From Bacteroidales bacterium UBA1256 (GTDB taxonomy: Bacteria; Bacteroidota; Bacteroidia; Bacteroidales; Paludibacteraceae): DNA of 6,271 nt. Of this stretch, positions 5,554 to 6,271 are shown one piece after another (position 1 is the first letter of the stretch; every line of letters begins with the position of its first letter). The position numbers and the translations under genes are program-made. The DNA is taken from positions 749 through 7,019 of the forward strand of contig DBVU01000047.1 of assembly GCA_002308195.1 (NCBI GenBank), read 5' to 3'. The notes beneath the pieces are model-generated. The model saw only the letters and a list, made by a program, of their open reading frames with translations, was not told the DNA's origin and made no database searches.

Positions 5554-5574
5554 AAAATTGAAAATTGAAAATTT
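5554..5574. repeat. 7-bp tandem repeat (AAAATTG, about 3 copies) between prfA and rsmE
   Basis: AAAATTG-AAAATTG-AAAATTT runs through the 22-bp gap between the prfA stop and the rsmE start. On the transcribed strand it reads as TTTTCAA repeats ending 3 bases before the rsmE ATG. It occupies the place where a ribosome-binding region would be, so copy-number change could alter rsmE translation. It may also simply be a slippage-prone AT-rich spacer. Confidence 0.75.
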
Positions 5575-6271
5575 ACAATTCACTTTCTTTGAGGCGTTCG
5601 GCGTTTTCGGCTACTTGCAGGGCGTCAATCACGCCTTGTATATCGCCATCCATGAAGGCTGCCAAGTTATAGACCGTGTAACCGATACGATGGTCGGTGA
5701 TTCGTCCTTGCGGATAGTTGTAGGTGCGGATCTTGGCACTACGGTCACCTGTGGAAACCATGGTCTTACGGCGTGCTGCGATGTCGTCGATATATTTCTG
5801 ATGCTCTTTGTCGTAGATCTGCGTGCGCAGACGGCTGAGAGCGCGCTCTTTGTTCTTAGGCTGGTCGCGCGTCTCGGTACACTCTATCAGTATCTCTTGC
5901 ACTTCGCCGGTATTCGGATTCTTCCAATTGTAGCGAAGGCGGACGCCCGATTCTACCTTATTGACATTCTGACCTCCTGCTCCACCCGAGCGGAAAGTCT
6001 CCCAACGGATCTCCCCCTCGTTGATGTGCACTTCAAATTCATCGGCCTCGGGCAAAACGGCTACCGTAGCAGCGGACGTATGGACGCGTCCTTGCGTCTC
6101 CGTGACAGGCACACGTTGCACACGGTGTACGCCTGACTCGTACTTGAGCGTGCCGTACACATTCTCTCCGGTGACGTTGAAGATAATCTCCTTGTAACCA
6201 CCCGCAGCACCTTCGGTGAAGGACGAGATCGTATATTTAAACCCTTTGATCTCGAAATACTTGGTGTACAT
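5573..6271 (-). CDS. prfA: Peptide chain release factor 1, C-terminal part (5' end outside window)
   Basis: This is the last 232 residues of RF1, which terminates translation at UAA and UAG by triggering peptidyl-tRNA hydrolysis on the ribosome. The GGQ catalytic motif is at 99-101 of the visible part (SGGAGGQNVNKVES). The stop-codon-reading tripeptide is P55-V56-T57, the RF1-type PxT, not the SPF of RF2. GRVHTSAATVAVLPE (61-75) and the C-terminal TRDQPKNKERAL, SAKIRTYNYPQGRITDHRI and NAERLKESEL segments are characteristic of Bacteroidales RF1. RF1 is usually about 360 residues, so roughly 130 N-terminal residues lie beyond the right edge. The ATG at 6271 is an internal Met, not the start. 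It is followed 22 bp later by rsmE. Confidence 0.97.
   Translation of the reverse strand: MYTKYFEIKGFKYTISSFTEGAAGGYKEIIFNVTGENVYGTLKYESGVHRVQRVPVTETQGRVHTSAATVAVLPEADEFEVHINEGEIRWETFRSGGAGGQNVNKVESGVRLRYNWKNPNTGEVQEILIECTETRDQPKNKERALSRLRTQIYDKEHQKYIDDIAARRKTMVSTGDRSAKIRTYNYPQGRITDHRIGYTVYNLAAFMDGDIQGVIDALQVAENAERLKESEL

Noticed and set aside
5551..5583. Longer RsmE start at 5583
   Set aside because: The extra 11 residues are encoded by the AT-rich repeat and the prfA end. The family N-terminus begins at MYLFY (5550).
5573..6271. Release factor 2 instead of RF1
   Set aside because: The stop-reading motif is PVT and GRVHTSAATVAV follows, which is RF1-type; RF2 has SPF.
1..6271. CRISPR array, tRNA/rRNA, insertion sequence or phage module
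   Set aside because: No regularly spaced repeats, cloverleaf, transposase or terminal inverted repeats were seen. Apart from short intergenic gaps, the window is filled with identified genes.

Overview
The window looks like a chromosomal segment from a member of the Bacteroidota, most likely order Bacteroidales. The evidence is the near-textbook Bacteroidales sequence of release factor 1 and RsmE, a GSCFA-domain protein (a family common in this phylum), a DUF4890/Spy-like small exported protein, and A-rich leaders without Shine-Dalgarno sequences. Gene density is high, and no tRNA, rRNA, CRISPR array, insertion sequence or phage gene was seen.

Layout, left to right: (1) the 3' part of valS (+), entering from the left edge; (2) a hairpin terminator that can serve both strands; (3) a small, very arginine-rich exported protein of unknown function (-), convergent with valS; (4) about 100 bp of intergenic DNA carrying a textbook sigma-54 (-24/-12) promoter aimed at that small gene, plus two dyad symmetries; (5) a compact three-gene operon on the minus strand, transcribed right to left: LolC/E-MacB-type ABC permease, GSCFA protein, iron-sulfur flavoprotein-like oxidoreductase (spacings: 2 bp gap, then ATGA overlap); (6) a 36-bp divergent gap, then a small Spy/CpxP-like (DUF4890-type) periplasmic protein gene (+); (7) a second minus-strand operon, transcribed right to left: prfA (5' end beyond the window), rsmE, PAP2 phosphatase. 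The PAP2 gene runs convergently into the Spy-like gene with a 110-bp 3' overlap.

Functionally, valS, prfA and rsmE belong to translation (tRNA charging, termination, 16S rRNA modification). The permease, PAP2 phosphatase, GSCFA protein and the two small exported proteins point to the cell envelope. The most interesting feature is the sigma-54 promoter at about 1264-1281, which puts a tiny Arg-rich secreted protein with a CxCxxC motif under a regulated, activator-dependent promoter. A weaker sigma-54-like element with the same geometry sits in front of the second small exported protein. This raises the possibility of an envelope-related sigma-54 regulon. That is inference and needs testing. 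No clearly new multi-gene system is visible.
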